This document shows positions 26,210 through 36,303 of a stretch of 64,000 bases of DNA, piece by piece; the first letter of the stretch is position 1, and each line of letters starts with the position of its first letter. Made by a program: the position numbers and the translations under genes. Source of the DNA: Bacteroidales bacterium. GTDB taxonomy: Bacteria; Bacteroidota; Bacteroidia; Bacteroidales; UBA10428. The DNA lies in assembly GCA_016926235.1 (NCBI GenBank), contig JAFGOZ010000547.1:10231-74230 (forward strand). Direction: 5' to 3'. The notes beneath the pieces are model-generated. The model made no database searches, was not told the origin of the DNA, and was given only the letters and a program-made list of their open reading frames with translations.

Positions 26210-29200
26210 ATGAAAAAGGTACATTTCATATACAGGCTAATGATAATATGCAGTATATTATCGTTTTCATTAAATAGTTATTCTCAACTTCAGATAGTCA
26301 GAATTATTGCATATGATGGTGACCATAATGGCGACATTGGAACAGTTGAAATAGAATTTAATAAAGCTGTTGCCGATACCAGTTTTGATGGGAATGTAAT
26401 TTCGGACTGGCAATTTTCAACAGATAATTTTGTCACCTGGGATTACATGAATACATTTGACACAAATGTTGATAGTATAGGTCTTGGAACTGGTACAAAT
26501 GATCAATTTATTCAATATTATACCCCTCACTTTTCAAATCTTAAAGGAACAGGAACTTTAAAATATCGCTATATAAATGACGGAGGACCTGCTGATGCTG
26601 CTTATGCATGGAATGCCGGCGTAGGTGATACTCTTCAAAACACAGGTATTTCATTGGCAGAAGACTGGGGAACCCCTCAATTTATAAGTGCTTATGCTAC
26701 AACAGATAGTACAATTGAACTTAAATTCAGTGAAAAAGTACTTGCGTTCTTTTCCAATCCTGCAAACTGGACTGCATCAGGGATAACAGCTGTTGGAGCT
26801 TACACAAAATCGTCAGACAGCACAATTATTGTTCTTAAGATAAATAGTCTCGGGTACACAGGTTATTCAGCAAGTAACCTGGCGTTGAACATCAGTGGTG
26901 CCAACGATAGTATTTGGGACCTGGCTGGAAACAGGGCAGTATCTTTTTCAGGAAAATCTGTGACTGATAGCATACCTCCTGCGTTTTATGTATCATCGGG
27001 TGTAGATATTGACGGCAGTGGATCATATAATCTGACAAAGACTGATCAATTAACTTTCACATTTAGTGAAATACTGAATAGTAGCTCCAGAACTTCGATT
27101 GGCAGCTATATTATAAACAGCCATAACTTTGGTGAAGTGGGTGATCTGGCTAGTGTGATATGGAATAATGACTCTGTAATTACAGTTACCGTTGGAGGAA
27201 ATCCAACTATAAATCTGGGAGCATCGTTTGGTCTTAATAGTAGTGATGTATATGACAACCACGATAATCATCCCGCAAGTATTGCTTTAATTTTACCATC
27301 TGTTTTAACAGACATCACACCTCCTACCGGTGAAGTTGACACAGCTCTTTGGAAAACCAATATTTATCCAAAAAATGAGTATCTGAATACAAACGATGAA
27401 TTCAACCTGGTATTTAGTGAACCCATGCAAAATGGAAGCAGTGAAACTACTAACCAAATAATTGCACAAATAATTGCGGATCTGAGCATTACAGCACCGA
27501 ACTTTACCGTAACCACAACAGATGATTCAGTATTTACAGTTAAATATACCGGATCAACACCTTATCAATTGTGGGGCACTAAACACGTTGACTTTGCAGC
27601 TGGAAGCCTTCATGATACTAATGGTCTCGCAAATACGAGTATCATCAGATTTGAGGTGAAGGATATAGATAATGTCCGGCCTGTTTTCAAATCATTCTTT
27701 GTTGATCATATTAATGGAACTGACACATATATTGCTATAGTCTTTACGGAACCTATATGGTTTAATGGATTAGATGATGATACTGAAATTGATGTATATT
27801 ACGATGGCACTAATAAAAATGTAAGTGGAACGTATTTAGATAATTACAACACCAGGGCAGAAGCAAATGACACCGTTATAATAAGGGTTACCGGTGCACC
27901 AACAAGTGGCCAAACGATTCATCTGTATGTATATAATCCTGGATACGATCAAATTGTTGACCTTGCACAATACCCAAATTCTCTTGCTGGCACTCTTCAT
28001 GAAACCATTACTTATGATGACAGCGAGCCCCCTACAAACCAAAATACAGTATTTCCGAACAGTATGATTGTAAAAGGTCTTAGTGCCGTGAATATAACCA
28101 GCTCAGGTGATGTAAACAATGAAGTATGGTTTGCCATTCACGATCCTGTAGACCTGGCTTGGGCTGATACCATGACCTCTACAGCCGGAAATTCAACCGT
28201 AATAATTGCCCCTAAAAACGAGGGAATATATCATCTTTACGTAGTTGACCTGTCAGGAAATATTTCAGATGCTTCCATTGCAGTATTAATTGTAGACAAT
28301 ACTCCTCCGGTCATAGACAGTGTTGTAATAAGTAATTCCCCTATGCTGGCAGGTGATAATTTACCGGTAAGTATTTATGTAGAAACAGACACCACCGAAT
28401 TGAAAAATTTAAATGGTACAATTGGTGGATTTGCTTTAAATAACCTGAGTAAGCTCGCAGATAATTTATACTCAGCTAATTTTACCATTACTACTGGGGC
28501 AACAGATATAATCGCAAGTAATAATATACCGGTAAGTGTAAGTTTGTCAGACTCTGCCGGAAATACGAGTATTGTATTTAGCACACCTATTTCGCAAAAT
28601 GCCGATCCTATTTATGCTAACTACCCGACAGCCATAATTGCAGGGAACGATAGAATCTGCCAGGGTGATTCAGCAACATTATCTGTTCGGTTAACAGGAT
28701 ATTCTCCATGGAATGTTAGTATATATGATGGTACATCCAATTTGTTGTTATCTAATATTACCTATACACCCTATTATTTTAAAGTCGGACAAGCAACAGA
28801 TGGTACTTTCAAGTATACTGTATCAAATGTGACAGACATTACAACACTTGCCCAGCCTGGAGTTGATACAGCTACTTTAATTGTCGACACTTTACCCATA
28901 GTAACCATATTAAACCCACCTGATCTCAAGACATATTCCTCCTCTGCAGTTGCAGACACGTTGATTGGAAATCCACTTAATGGTATATTCTCAGGACCAG
29001 GTGTATTACCTTTTAATAATACTTTTCATCCATCAGAAGTAGCAAATGGCACACATGAAATAATATACACATTTACTGATGGCCATAATTGCTCCTCAGG
29101 GGACACTGTTGAAGTAACAGTTAGAGATAGTGTTGCCCAAATTGAAATACCACCTGGAAATATAATAAACTGTAAAGAAGACCCTGCCTTTACTATTACA

Positions 29201-32200
29201 GGGAATAATGATTATGGTGTTGATGGACTATTTTATATAATGATTGGAGGTATCAAGTACGATAGCGGTATGGGTCTTGAAAATACAGGATCCAATACAG
29301 CAACCATTTATCCAGGTCAAATTGCTAACGGGGAATATGAAATTTACTATTCTCATGACCCTCCTTCTGAATTTTCGGTTAAAGAGAATATTACTATTAT
29401 TGATGTCTCAACACCCATAATAACTGGAGTAAATGACCGATGTATAAATGGAGACACAATTAATCTTATTGCCAGTAATCTAATACCAGCAAATGGTTAT
29501 GGTCACTTCAGCTATGATGGGCCTCCATCGGGTTTTGTTATAAATGATCCGAATGGGAACAAGGCTATAATGCAACCATATCTGATGGGTGTCGGAACGT
29601 ATACGGTTGAATATTATTATGAATCTCTGGAAGGATGCTATAGTGACACACTTGATAATATAATAAACATCCATGCATTACCGGAAGTAAGTTTTACCTC
29701 AAAGAAACTCTATAATATTGAGGAATCTGCCTCTACCCTAATTGGAACTCCTTCCGGAGGGACATTTACCGGAGGGGCATACATATCCGGGAATAGTTTT
29801 AATCCCGCTGTTGCAGGGATTGGAACACATCCTATAATGTACTACTATACTGATCCTTTTACAACATGCTCCAATGATAGTGCGAGAACAGTAAAGGTTG
29901 AAAAAGCAAGTGGATCCATAAATGGCATCAATCCCAGCCGATTATATTGTTATGGTACGGAAATCGATACTTTCACTGCACTTCCTGCTAATGGTAATGG
30001 TTCCCCTGGATCATTCACATTGTTCGACGGTTTAACAAGTGCTGACACAAATAAAGCAGCATTTAACCCTGCTATTGCAGGAGGAAATCCTTCAGGAGGA
30101 ACCAAAGAACATATAATCAGGTTTAACTATATTGGATGGGATAGTGTAACCGCCTTTGTACTTCGTGATACGATAGAAGTTGACTATATACCTACTGTAA
30201 ATTTCAGCGGATTGGATGATTCTTATTGTGTTAATGATAATATTGGTCATGATCTAATTGGTAATAGTCCGACCGCTGGTACAGGACAGTTTTTACCCTT
30301 CCCTGGGTTATTTGTAAATGGCGACAGAGCTAAACTTTATCCCTTCCAGGTTGATAGTTTTCCTGCACATATTACTTATCAATTCCAATCACCTACAGGC
30401 TGTAAAAGAGATACTTCTATATCGTTTTCACTTAATCCTTTACCTGTACTTGCTTTCAATCTCAGGCCAGCCTTTAGTTGGCAGGAAGATCCCATTACAT
30501 TATCTGGAGAACCTACTGGTGGCAAATTTACCGGAGATGGAGGAGTTCTTAGCATTGGAGATACCATTTTTACCTTTGATCCCGGATTTTTCGACGGACC
30601 TATCTTTAATGTTAAAATCACATACGATTACACTGATTCTAATTCCTGCAGAAATACTTTAACGGATACAGTTGACATTCTTGATCCCAGTGCAACAATA
30701 ACAGCACTTAGATCGACAAATAAACAATATTGCATTTACGATGAGGTTGATACAATAGTAGGAAAACCGAACGTACAGGATCTTCCCGGAGGGTATTTTG
30801 ATACAATAACCGATATACTCGTTAATATTTCGGAAGATACAGCCTTATTTTATCCTCAAAATGCGAAGAGAAGAGACTATGATGTTACTTATCGCTATGT
30901 TGATGTGAATGGCGCACAATTTGATGTAACTACTACCCTTTATGTTGATACTGTGCGAAAACCAACATTTCTGAATATTTTCAACGGTGATGAATTCTGC
31001 CAGAATGACAATGCGTTAGATATTATCACTAATGGTGATGCATCCTTAACCACTTCCTACACTCTGGATAATGTTCCGCTGACAGTTGGAATATTCAATC
31101 CGGCTAATGGAGTAATAGGTAGCAACAGCCTAAAATGTACTTTTACACAATTATCAACGGGATGTATAAGATCAGATAGTATACATGTTTTGATTCGTGC
31201 TGTACCCATAATCAATTTTACCGTTTCTGACAATTGTGTGAACGAAGAATTTCCTGATTCCATAAGCTTTATTAACAATACAACTTTAGCTTCATCAGAT
31301 TCAATTTTGCTGTGGATATGGAATTTTGATGATGTGAATAGTGGTGCGGCAAATATTGATTCTCTCAGGAAAAATCCCAGGCACCTTTATAAAGAATCAG
31401 GAAACCGCTTAATAAATCTGGAGACTTGGACTGACAAAGGCTGTAATGCTAGTTTAAGTAAGAAACTTGAATTTGGAGATAAGCCCAAAGCAGATTTCAG
31501 CTGGAATAATGAATGTTTTACTACATTTAGCGATGTAACATTCACAGATAAATCTGCTTCCATTTCGCCAATAGATAACTATGAGTGGAGATTCTATGAT
31601 AATGACAGTACATCAACCAATCAGAATCCTGTTCATCGATTTTATATTCAAGACAATCATATAGTAGAACTTCAGGTCTTTACCCAAAAAGGATGTTCCG
31701 ACACTATTCAAAAGATTATTCGGATGAGGCCTACCGTATCACTTGTTAACAATCCATACTTTGAAGATTTTGAAACAGGGGAAAATGGCTGGTATCCGGA
31801 AAATGACGAAGAGAACAGCCTCTATAGCTGGAACTTTGGAATACCTTCAGGTAAGAATATAAAACCACCTGCATCCGGTTATAATGTTTGGTATACTAAA
31901 ATAGAAGATATTTCACAGGTTGAACAGTCATGGATTACAAGTCCTTGTTTTGACTTTACTGGTATGCAACGCCCCATGATAAAATTAAATATAGCCAGAG
32001 ACCTGGAAACAGACCGAAATGGAATAGTTATTCAATCAACTACTAATAATGGACAAACCTGGACTAATGTCGGGCGACCTGACGAAGGAATTAACTGGTA
32101 CAATTCGTTTGAAATAAACAAAGGGCCTGGCGGACAATCTTCAGGATGGACCGGATCTGCACCTGCATGGACTGAAGCAAGGCAACATCTTGAAGGATTG

Positions 32201-33262
32201 GAAACCAAGAATAATGTAAGGTTCCGGATCGCATTCAGTAATGATGGGAACGGACTTAAAGCAATAGATGGTTTTGCTTTGGATAATATTTGGATTGGAG
32301 AGCGGACGAAGAATGTATTACTCGAACATTTTACAAATGAAAGTAGTAGCAACAGTTTAACTGCAAGTGAAAACATTGATGCATTATTAAATGCCACTAA
32401 CGATATTATACCTATATACTACCATACTTCTTTTCCCGGAACCGATGTGCTTAACCAGTTCTATCCTGCCGGACCAAGTGCCCGGGCTCTGTATTATGGT
32501 ATTACTGAGGCACCTTATGCAATAATTAACGGCGGTTATGCTTCAAGCCTTATTTTTAATCAGGATATTACTTCATTTGATAAGAATGATATTATTGTAT
32601 GGTCACTCTACGATCCGTTGTTCAATATTAGCATTCAATCTAACAAATCAGGAAACGCATACACTATAAATACTGCAATTGAAGCCCTGGAAGATATTGA
32701 AAAGAAGGAAATTGCACTCAGGGTCGCTATCATTGAGAAAACTGTAAATTCAGGATCATTGGAATATAGCAATGTTTTAAGAAAAATGCTGCCAAATGCA
32801 GGCGGCACAATAATCAATAGTAGCTGGAGTTCAAATGATACCCGCACAGATGCATTCTCATGGACAGTACCTGCCGAAATAGACATAGATAATATTGCTG
32901 CTATTGTATTTCTACAGGATGAGTTTACAGGTGAGGTATACCAGGTAGCAACCGATGATAGTACTTTCCTGCAAACGGGAATATTTGAACCTAAAGCTAC
33001 AAATGCATCCTTGCAATATATGCTTTATCCTAATCCTGCAAAAGAGTCTGTTCATATTTTATTTACCAATATTCTTGAACAAGAATGCAGACTTGATTTG
33101 ATAAATAGCACTGGTCAGTTAATTTCAAGTAACAATATTCTTCCTGGCACAAAACTTCATGAAGTTACCCTTGAAAACCTGCGTTCAGGAATTTACTTTA
33201 TACGTATTAGTACAAACAAAGGCATCGTATCAACCAAAAAGTTACTCATACTACCTGATTAA
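26210..33262 (+). CDS. Giant T9SS-exported adhesin-like surface protein
   Basis: A protein of 2350 residues, starting at MKKVHFIYRLMIIC (an upstream TTG would leave a poor signal peptide). Order: signal (about 1-26), Ig/cadherin-like strands with bacterial Ig features (about 27-890), three copies of a repeat with the pattern GGxFTGxGV...FxP...YxYTD (starting near 904, 1163 and 1410), PKD domains (about 1670-1840), a jelly-roll/MAM-like lectin segment (about 1843-2033), an Omp28-like thioredoxin-fold region (about 2033-2250) and a T9SS type A sorting domain (about 2265-2350; YPNPAKESV, SGIYFIRI). It is likely a cell-surface or secreted adhesin. A terminator follows 19 bases after the stop. Confidence 0.88.
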   Translation: MKKVHFIYRLMIICSILSFSLNSYSQLQIVRIIAYDGDHNGDIGTVEIEFNKAVADTSFDGNVISDWQFSTDNFVTWDYMNTFDTNVDSIGLGTGTNDQFIQYYTPHFSNLKGTGTLKYRYINDGGPADAAYAWNAGVGDTLQNTGISLAEDWGTPQFISAYATTDSTIELKFSEKVLAFFSNPANWTASGITAVGAYTKSSDSTIIVLKINSLGYTGYSASNLALNISGANDSIWDLAGNRAVSFSGKSVTDSIPPAFYVSSGVDIDGSGSYNLTKTDQLTFTFSEILNSSSRTSIGSYIINSHNFGEVGDLASVIWNNDSVITVTVGGNPTINLGASFGLNSSDVYDNHDNHPASIALILPSVLTDITPPTGEVDTALWKTNIYPKNEYLNTNDEFNLVFSEPMQNGSSETTNQIIAQIIADLSITAPNFTVTTTDDSVFTVKYTGSTPYQLWGTKHVDFAAGSLHDTNGLANTSIIRFEVKDIDNVRPVFKSFFVDHINGTDTYIAIVFTEPIWFNGLDDDTEIDVYYDGTNKNVSGTYLDNYNTRAEANDTVIIRVTGAPTSGQTIHLYVYNPGYDQIVDLAQYPNSLAGTLHETITYDDSEPPTNQNTVFPNSMIVKGLSAVNITSSGDVNNEVWFAIHDPVDLAWADTMTSTAGNSTVIIAPKNEGIYHLYVVDLSGNISDASIAVLIVDNTPPVIDSVVISNSPMLAGDNLPVSIYVETDTTELKNLNGTIGGFALNNLSKLADNLYSANFTITTGATDIIASNNIPVSVSLSDSAGNTSIVFSTPISQNADPIYANYPTAIIAGNDRICQGDSATLSVRLTGYSPWNVSIYDGTSNLLLSNITYTPYYFKVGQATDGTFKYTVSNVTDITTLAQPGVDTATLIVDTLPIVTILNPPDLKTYSSSAVADTLIGNPLNGIFSGPGVLPFNNTFHPSEVANGTHEIIYTFTDGHNCSSGDTVEVTVRDSVAQIEIPPGNIINCKEDPAFTITGNNDYGVDGLFYIMIGGIKYDSGMGLENTGSNTATIYPGQIANGEYEIYYSHDPPSEFSVKENITIIDVSTPIITGVNDRCINGDTINLIASNLIPANGYGHFSYDGPPSGFVINDPNGNKAIMQPYLMGVGTYTVEYYYESLEGCYSDTLDNIINIHALPEVSFTSKKLYNIEESASTLIGTPSGGTFTGGAYISGNSFNPAVAGIGTHPIMYYYTDPFTTCSNDSARTVKVEKASGSINGINPSRLYCYGTEIDTFTALPANGNGSPGSFTLFDGLTSADTNKAAFNPAIAGGNPSGGTKEHIIRFNYIGWDSVTAFVLRDTIEVDYIPTVNFSGLDDSYCVNDNIGHDLIGNSPTAGTGQFLPFPGLFVNGDRAKLYPFQVDSFPAHITYQFQSPTGCKRDTSISFSLNPLPVLAFNLRPAFSWQEDPITLSGEPTGGKFTGDGGVLSIGDTIFTFDPGFFDGPIFNVKITYDYTDSNSCRNTLTDTVDILDPSATITALRSTNKQYCIYDEVDTIVGKPNVQDLPGGYFDTITDILVNISEDTALFYPQNAKRRDYDVTYRYVDVNGAQFDVTTTLYVDTVRKPTFLNIFNGDEFCQNDNALDIITNGDASLTTSYTLDNVPLTVGIFNPANGVIGSNSLKCTFTQLSTGCIRSDSIHVLIRAVPIINFTVSDNCVNEEFPDSISFINNTTLASSDSILLWIWNFDDVNSGAANIDSLRKNPRHLYKESGNRLINLETWTDKGCNASLSKKLEFGDKPKADFSWNNECFTTFSDVTFTDKSASISPIDNYEWRFYDNDSTSTNQNPVHRFYIQDNHIVELQVFTQKGCSDTIQKIIRMRPTVSLVNNPYFEDFETGENGWYPENDEENSLYSWNFGIPSGKNIKPPASGYNVWYTKIEDISQVEQSWITSPCFDFTGMQRPMIKLNIARDLETDRNGIVIQSTTNNGQTWTNVGRPDEGINWYNSFEINKGPGGQSSGWTGSAPAWTEARQHLEGLETKNNVRFRIAFSNDGNGLKAIDGFALDNIWIGERTKNVLLEHFTNESSSNSLTASENIDALLNATNDIIPIYYHTSFPGTDVLNQFYPAGPSARALYYGITEAPYAIINGGYASSLIFNQDITSFDKNDIIVWSLYDPLFNISIQSNKSGNAYTINTAIEALEDIEKKEIALRVAIIEKTVNSGSLEYSNVLRKMLPNAGGTIINSSWSSNDTRTDAFSWTVPAEIDIDNIAAIVFLQDEFTGEVYQVATDDSTFLQTGIFEPKATNASLQYMLYPNPAKESVHILFTNILEQECRLDLINSTGQLISSNNILPGTKLHEVTLENLRSGIYFIRISTNKGIVSTKKLLILPD

Positions 33263-33281
33263 TAATACAATATACTAATAT

Positions 33282-33319
33282 GAAAGCTGCAAATACTACT
33301 CCGCAGCTTTCTTTTTTTT
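33282..33319 (+). terminator. Rho-independent terminator after the T9SS adhesin
   Basis: A perfect 9-bp stem (GAAAGCTGC 33282-33290 with GCAGCTTTC 33303-33311) is followed by eight T. It ends the 19-kb forward block. Confidence 0.9.
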
Positions 33320-33336
33320 ATACATTTTAGATTCCC

Positions 33337-34269
33337 CTATATAGGTTTCACTGGAACACAAATATCCAGTATAAACTTTCCTTCAGGATGCTCAGCAGGA
33401 TCATTGTGGTAAAATTCATAGGGATATCCTTCTTCGGGTTGATAACCGTTTTCTGCTACCCAAACACACATGCTGTTCCAGGCTTCTTCAAATTCTTCTG
33501 GCCCAATCTCAAACCTTCCAACAGCACACTTATTTCCTGCTAACACCATCTTACCAATTTCCCCATCTACCTTAACATCACCTTCGACAGTAATACAGGC
33601 GCTCTGCCTTACCTTATCGATCTCTGTAACACCCGGGTCATCGTGATATACCGTTACAGTTTTGGTTTTAGGAAATTGCAGCAAGCCCCTGGGGCCTGCC
33701 CATTGCATCAACCTTTCAAAAGCAGCTCCAATACGGTCAAACTGACCAACATGGCGAACGTACACCAGATTTAGTTCCGGCATTTCTTTTACTTCAATTT
33801 TTGTTTCCATAAACAACCTCCAATTTTTAAGTTTTTCAATAACACGAATGTATTCATGGACGGTTATTTTCTTTTCACCATTCTTGCTTTCAATTTTGCA
33901 AATCTTGCTATTGTTCTCAAGTTTATAATCTCTTAATTCAGATGCTTTGAAACCATAAAACGAAAGAAATGCTCTTGAGAATGTTGAGTTACTGCTAAAA
34001 CCACAACGAACAGCCACCTCTCCTATTTGTAACTCAGGGTTACTAAGCAGCAGTGATGCCGCTTTTTCGACCCTTTTGCGGTTTACAAATTGATTGAGAC
34101 TTTCGCCTGTAAACAAAGAAAATATGCGGTGGAAATGGTAAGGAGAAAAGTTAGCTGCATTAGCAATTTTCTCAAGTGAAAGAGAACTATCAAGATTTCT
34201 TTCTATAAAGTCAATAGCCTGGTTTACCCTGGCAATGTAGATCTTCCTATATTTTTCGATAGCTTTCAA
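33337..34269 (-). CDS. AraC-family regulator with GyrI-like effector domain
   Basis: Transcription regulator of 310 residues. The N-terminal AraC DNA-binding domain (about 10-118) has both helix-turn-helix units (SLEKIANAANFSPYHFHRIF and IGEVAVRCGFSSNSTFSRAF). A C-terminal GyrI-like/SOUL effector-binding domain (about 155-310) has MPELNLVYVRHVGQF, YHDDPGVTE, and GRFEIGPEEFEEAW. This is the Rob/SbmC-type order; such proteins sense small hydrophobic or cationic ligands. The target is unknown. A 213-base stretch without a gene lies upstream, with no clear promoter match. Confidence 0.93.
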   Translation of the reverse strand: MKAIEKYRKIYIARVNQAIDFIERNLDSSLSLEKIANAANFSPYHFHRIFSLFTGESLNQFVNRKRVEKAASLLLSNPELQIGEVAVRCGFSSNSTFSRAFLSFYGFKASELRDYKLENNSKICKIESKNGEKKITVHEYIRVIEKLKNWRLFMETKIEVKEMPELNLVYVRHVGQFDRIGAAFERLMQWAGPRGLLQFPKTKTVTVYHDDPGVTEIDKVRQSACITVEGDVKVDGEIGKMVLAGNKCAVGRFEIGPEEFEEAWNSMCVWVAENGYQPEEGYPYEFYHNDPAEHPEGKFILDICVPVKPI

Positions 34270-34482
34270 TGAGTTGAAATTTTATTATTAGAAAGCAATT
34301 TTACAACAAAGACTTTAATCTGACAACATGTTTTGAATATAATTGTAATGAATTTGAAAGAGTACCGGGATCATTTAGTAATATTCCGGTAGTATCGGAA
34401 AAGATTACGGGATTATTCTTATTGATGCAGGGATCAATTGTTTTCATAAAGGGATTTGGTTAAAGGTCGGTAAATAGAAGAC

Positions 34483-34977
34483 TTACTCCAAACTTATTCC
34501 ATAATACACATGGTTTAGTATCCTTCCTTTCCATTCTGCTATCCTGGGAATAAATGCCCAGCGTGAGAACCCATGTTTTTCTAATAATTTAATACTTGCT
34601 ACATTGGTATCAAAAACCAGGGCTAACATAACTTTATACGACCAGTCTTTAATCTCCATTAATATTTCTGAAAGCAGGAGTGAACCTATCCCCTGCCCCC
34701 TGTATTTCTTTTCAATAAAATAACTTACTACGCATGTTCTGTCCAATAAATCCCGACCAGGCCGGTAAGGACTTATAGAAAGCCAGCCAACCACCTTTCC
34801 ACCATCCTCTGCGACAAAAAATGGATATTTCCCATTCAGGTAATCTTCAAACCATACTTCTCTGTCTTTATAACTAAAAGGTTGAGAATATCCTATTATA
34901 CCTCCCTCAAGGATCACCTGGTTGTAAATATCAACCACTGGCTTTAAATCAGAAATTGAAACTTTTCGTATTTGCAT
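34483..34977 (-). CDS. GNAT-family N-acetyltransferase
   Basis: Acetyl-CoA-dependent acetyltransferase close to the phosphinothricin/L-amino-acid acetyltransferase (Pat/MnaT) subfamily. It shows VDIYNQVI near the N-terminus, VVGWLSISPYRPG, motif A YRGQGIGSLLLSEI and the closing LLEKHGFSRW. The start is set at MQIRKVSISDL (34977) because the longer frame runs back through the upstream terminator. It has 164 residues. The substrate cannot be deduced beyond the subfamily. Confidence 0.85.
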   Translation of the reverse strand: MQIRKVSISDLKPVVDIYNQVILEGGIIGYSQPFSYKDREVWFEDYLNGKYPFFVAEDGGKVVGWLSISPYRPGRDLLDRTCVVSYFIEKKYRGQGIGSLLLSEILMEIKDWSYKVMLALVFDTNVASIKLLEKHGFSRWAFIPRIAEWKGRILNHVYYGISLE

Positions 34978-34983
34978 ATTAAA

Positions 34984-35022
34984 AAGATAAAAAACCGTGT
35001 TTACCCTCTGGTTCACACGGTT
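34984..35022 (-). terminator. Rho-independent terminator after the prohibitin-like gene
   Basis: An 8-bp stem (AACCGTGT 34993-35000 with ACACGGTT 35015-35022) and a 14-base loop lead, on the minus strand, into a T-rich run. It separates the prohibitin gene from the GNAT gene. Confidence 0.8.
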
Positions 35023-35057
35023 CTCCTGCTAAACTAAATTATTTCTGATTCAAATTT

Positions 35058-35900
35058 TTAGTTCCCGAGAATGATTGGCAAGCCACTTTCTCCTGATCCA
35101 ATAATAATAATCTTAGCATTGGGAGAATTAACAAGAGCCTCCGTAGCACTTATCCCTTTTTCCTGGAGAATTTTATCAGTTAAACTTGCACTAAGTATCC
35201 GGTTTGATTCAGCTTTACCCTTTGCTTGTGTAATCTGAATCTGAGCATCTTTCTCCGCAATTTGCTGAAGATATTCTCTCTTTTGTGATTCCTGATCTGC
35301 AGTAAGCTTCTCTTCGATAGATTTTTGAATTGAAGCAGGTAATTTAACTGAACGGAATAATAATGCAGTAAGTTGAACATGATTTGAATCTAATCTTATT
35401 TCGGTGCTGCTCAAAATAGCATTCTCAATCTCCTGACGCTTTGTAGCATACAATTGCTCCGGAGTATATTGCCCAATTATTTTTCTTACCTCAGAACGTA
35501 ATTCTGGTCGAACCAAATTTTCAATATAGTTTTGTCTGAAATTTTTATACAGCAGCCCTATCTCTTTCTCCTTTGGCCTGAAACGAATAGATACATCAAG
35601 ATTTATAGACAAACCATCTACGGATAACACGTCCATGGTTTCTTCAATTTGCTGCTCCGATACATCAAAAATGATCATATCATTCCATGGAGCCATGAGA
35701 TTAAGACCTTCCGTTCTGACATTCTCAATATCGAGACCACTCGTAAGCTTTCTAAAAACTATACCTCTTTCAGTGGGCTGCAGAATAACAAAAATATTTC
35801 TAAAGATGATAATAATCAGAATAAATATGGCGATAGTAAAAATTATCCGACGATATAATTTAGAGCCGGGAGGTGGAGGATTGGATACTTTTGCATTCAT
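35058..35900 (-). CDS. Prohibitin/SPFH-domain membrane protein
   Basis: A protein of 280 residues: a short N-terminal tail with a PPPPG run, one TM (about 18-40), an SPFH/Band 7 domain (about 42-215; QPTERGIVFRKLTSGL, SVDGLSINLDVSIRFRP, RSEVRKIIGQYTPEQLY) and a helical C-terminus. Prohibitins form large rings at the membrane and associate with FtsH-type proteases in other bacteria and in mitochondria; ftsH is elsewhere in this window. A palindrome lies in its leader at 35917. Confidence 0.92.
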   Translation of the reverse strand: MNAKVSNPPPPGSKLYRRIIFTIAIFILIIIIFRNIFVILQPTERGIVFRKLTSGLDIENVRTEGLNLMAPWNDMIIFDVSEQQIEETMDVLSVDGLSINLDVSIRFRPKEKEIGLLYKNFRQNYIENLVRPELRSEVRKIIGQYTPEQLYATKRQEIENAILSSTEIRLDSNHVQLTALLFRSVKLPASIQKSIEEKLTADQESQKREYLQQIAEKDAQIQITQAKGKAESNRILSASLTDKILQEKGISATEALVNSPNAKIIIIGSGESGLPIILGN

Positions 35901-35916
35901 ATGTTTAGGTTTTAGG

Positions 35917-35935
35917 TTTTACAATAATTGTAAAA
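35917..35935. promoter_or_regulatory. 19-bp palindrome upstream of the prohibitin gene
   Basis: TTTTACAAT/ATTGTAAAA arms of 9 bp lie around a single central base, 16 bases upstream of the start codon. The symmetry suits an operator for a dimeric repressor, but AT-rich palindromes arise easily by chance. Confidence 0.35.
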
Positions 35936-36013
35936 GTACAAAATAAAAAGTTAGATAACAATTAACATCAAAGTATGTATCCTTGTTTATTCTTATTAAT
36001 CCTAATCGTTTTA

Positions 36014-36295
36014 CTATCTGATTATTCCTAACCAATTGAGCAATCGTCCTTTTTCAGACTCATTTTTAATAAGTGGTCTTGCCTCTGCCCAGGTCAGATG
36101 TTTATACTTCCTTGCTATTCTTATATGTTTGATACAGAACCATTCAAATCCTGCAGGATGACCGGTAAATCCTTTTTCTTCCATTCTTCTATTATGTTCC
36201 TTGTCATCTTCAGATAATTTGAATTGTATACCTCCCCCCTGCTTTTCTTTAGCCCGGAAGTCTTTTTCGCATATGGCACAGATAGGGGGTCTCAT
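36014..36295 (-). CDS. Small conserved-looking protein with CxxC motif, unknown function
   Basis: A 93-residue cytoplasmic protein that I do not recognise. The N-terminal CAICEKDF looks like half a zinc-binding knuckle, and a later FEWFCIKHIRIA segment adds Cys and His that could complete the site. It starts 8 bases after the stop of the anti-sigma-like gene, so it is probably last in the CHAT-sigma-anti-sigma transcript. Confidence 0.65.
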   Translation of the reverse strand: MRPPICAICEKDFRAKEKQGGGIQFKLSEDDKEHNRRMEEKGFTGHPAGFEWFCIKHIRIARKYKHLTWAEARPLIKNESEKGRLLNWLGIIR

Positions 36296-36303
36296 CTATT
36301 TTA

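Noticed and set aside
34270..34482. Possible small gene between AraC and GNAT genes
   Set aside because: No ORF with a credible start and composition is present; only ordinary AT-rich spacer is seen.
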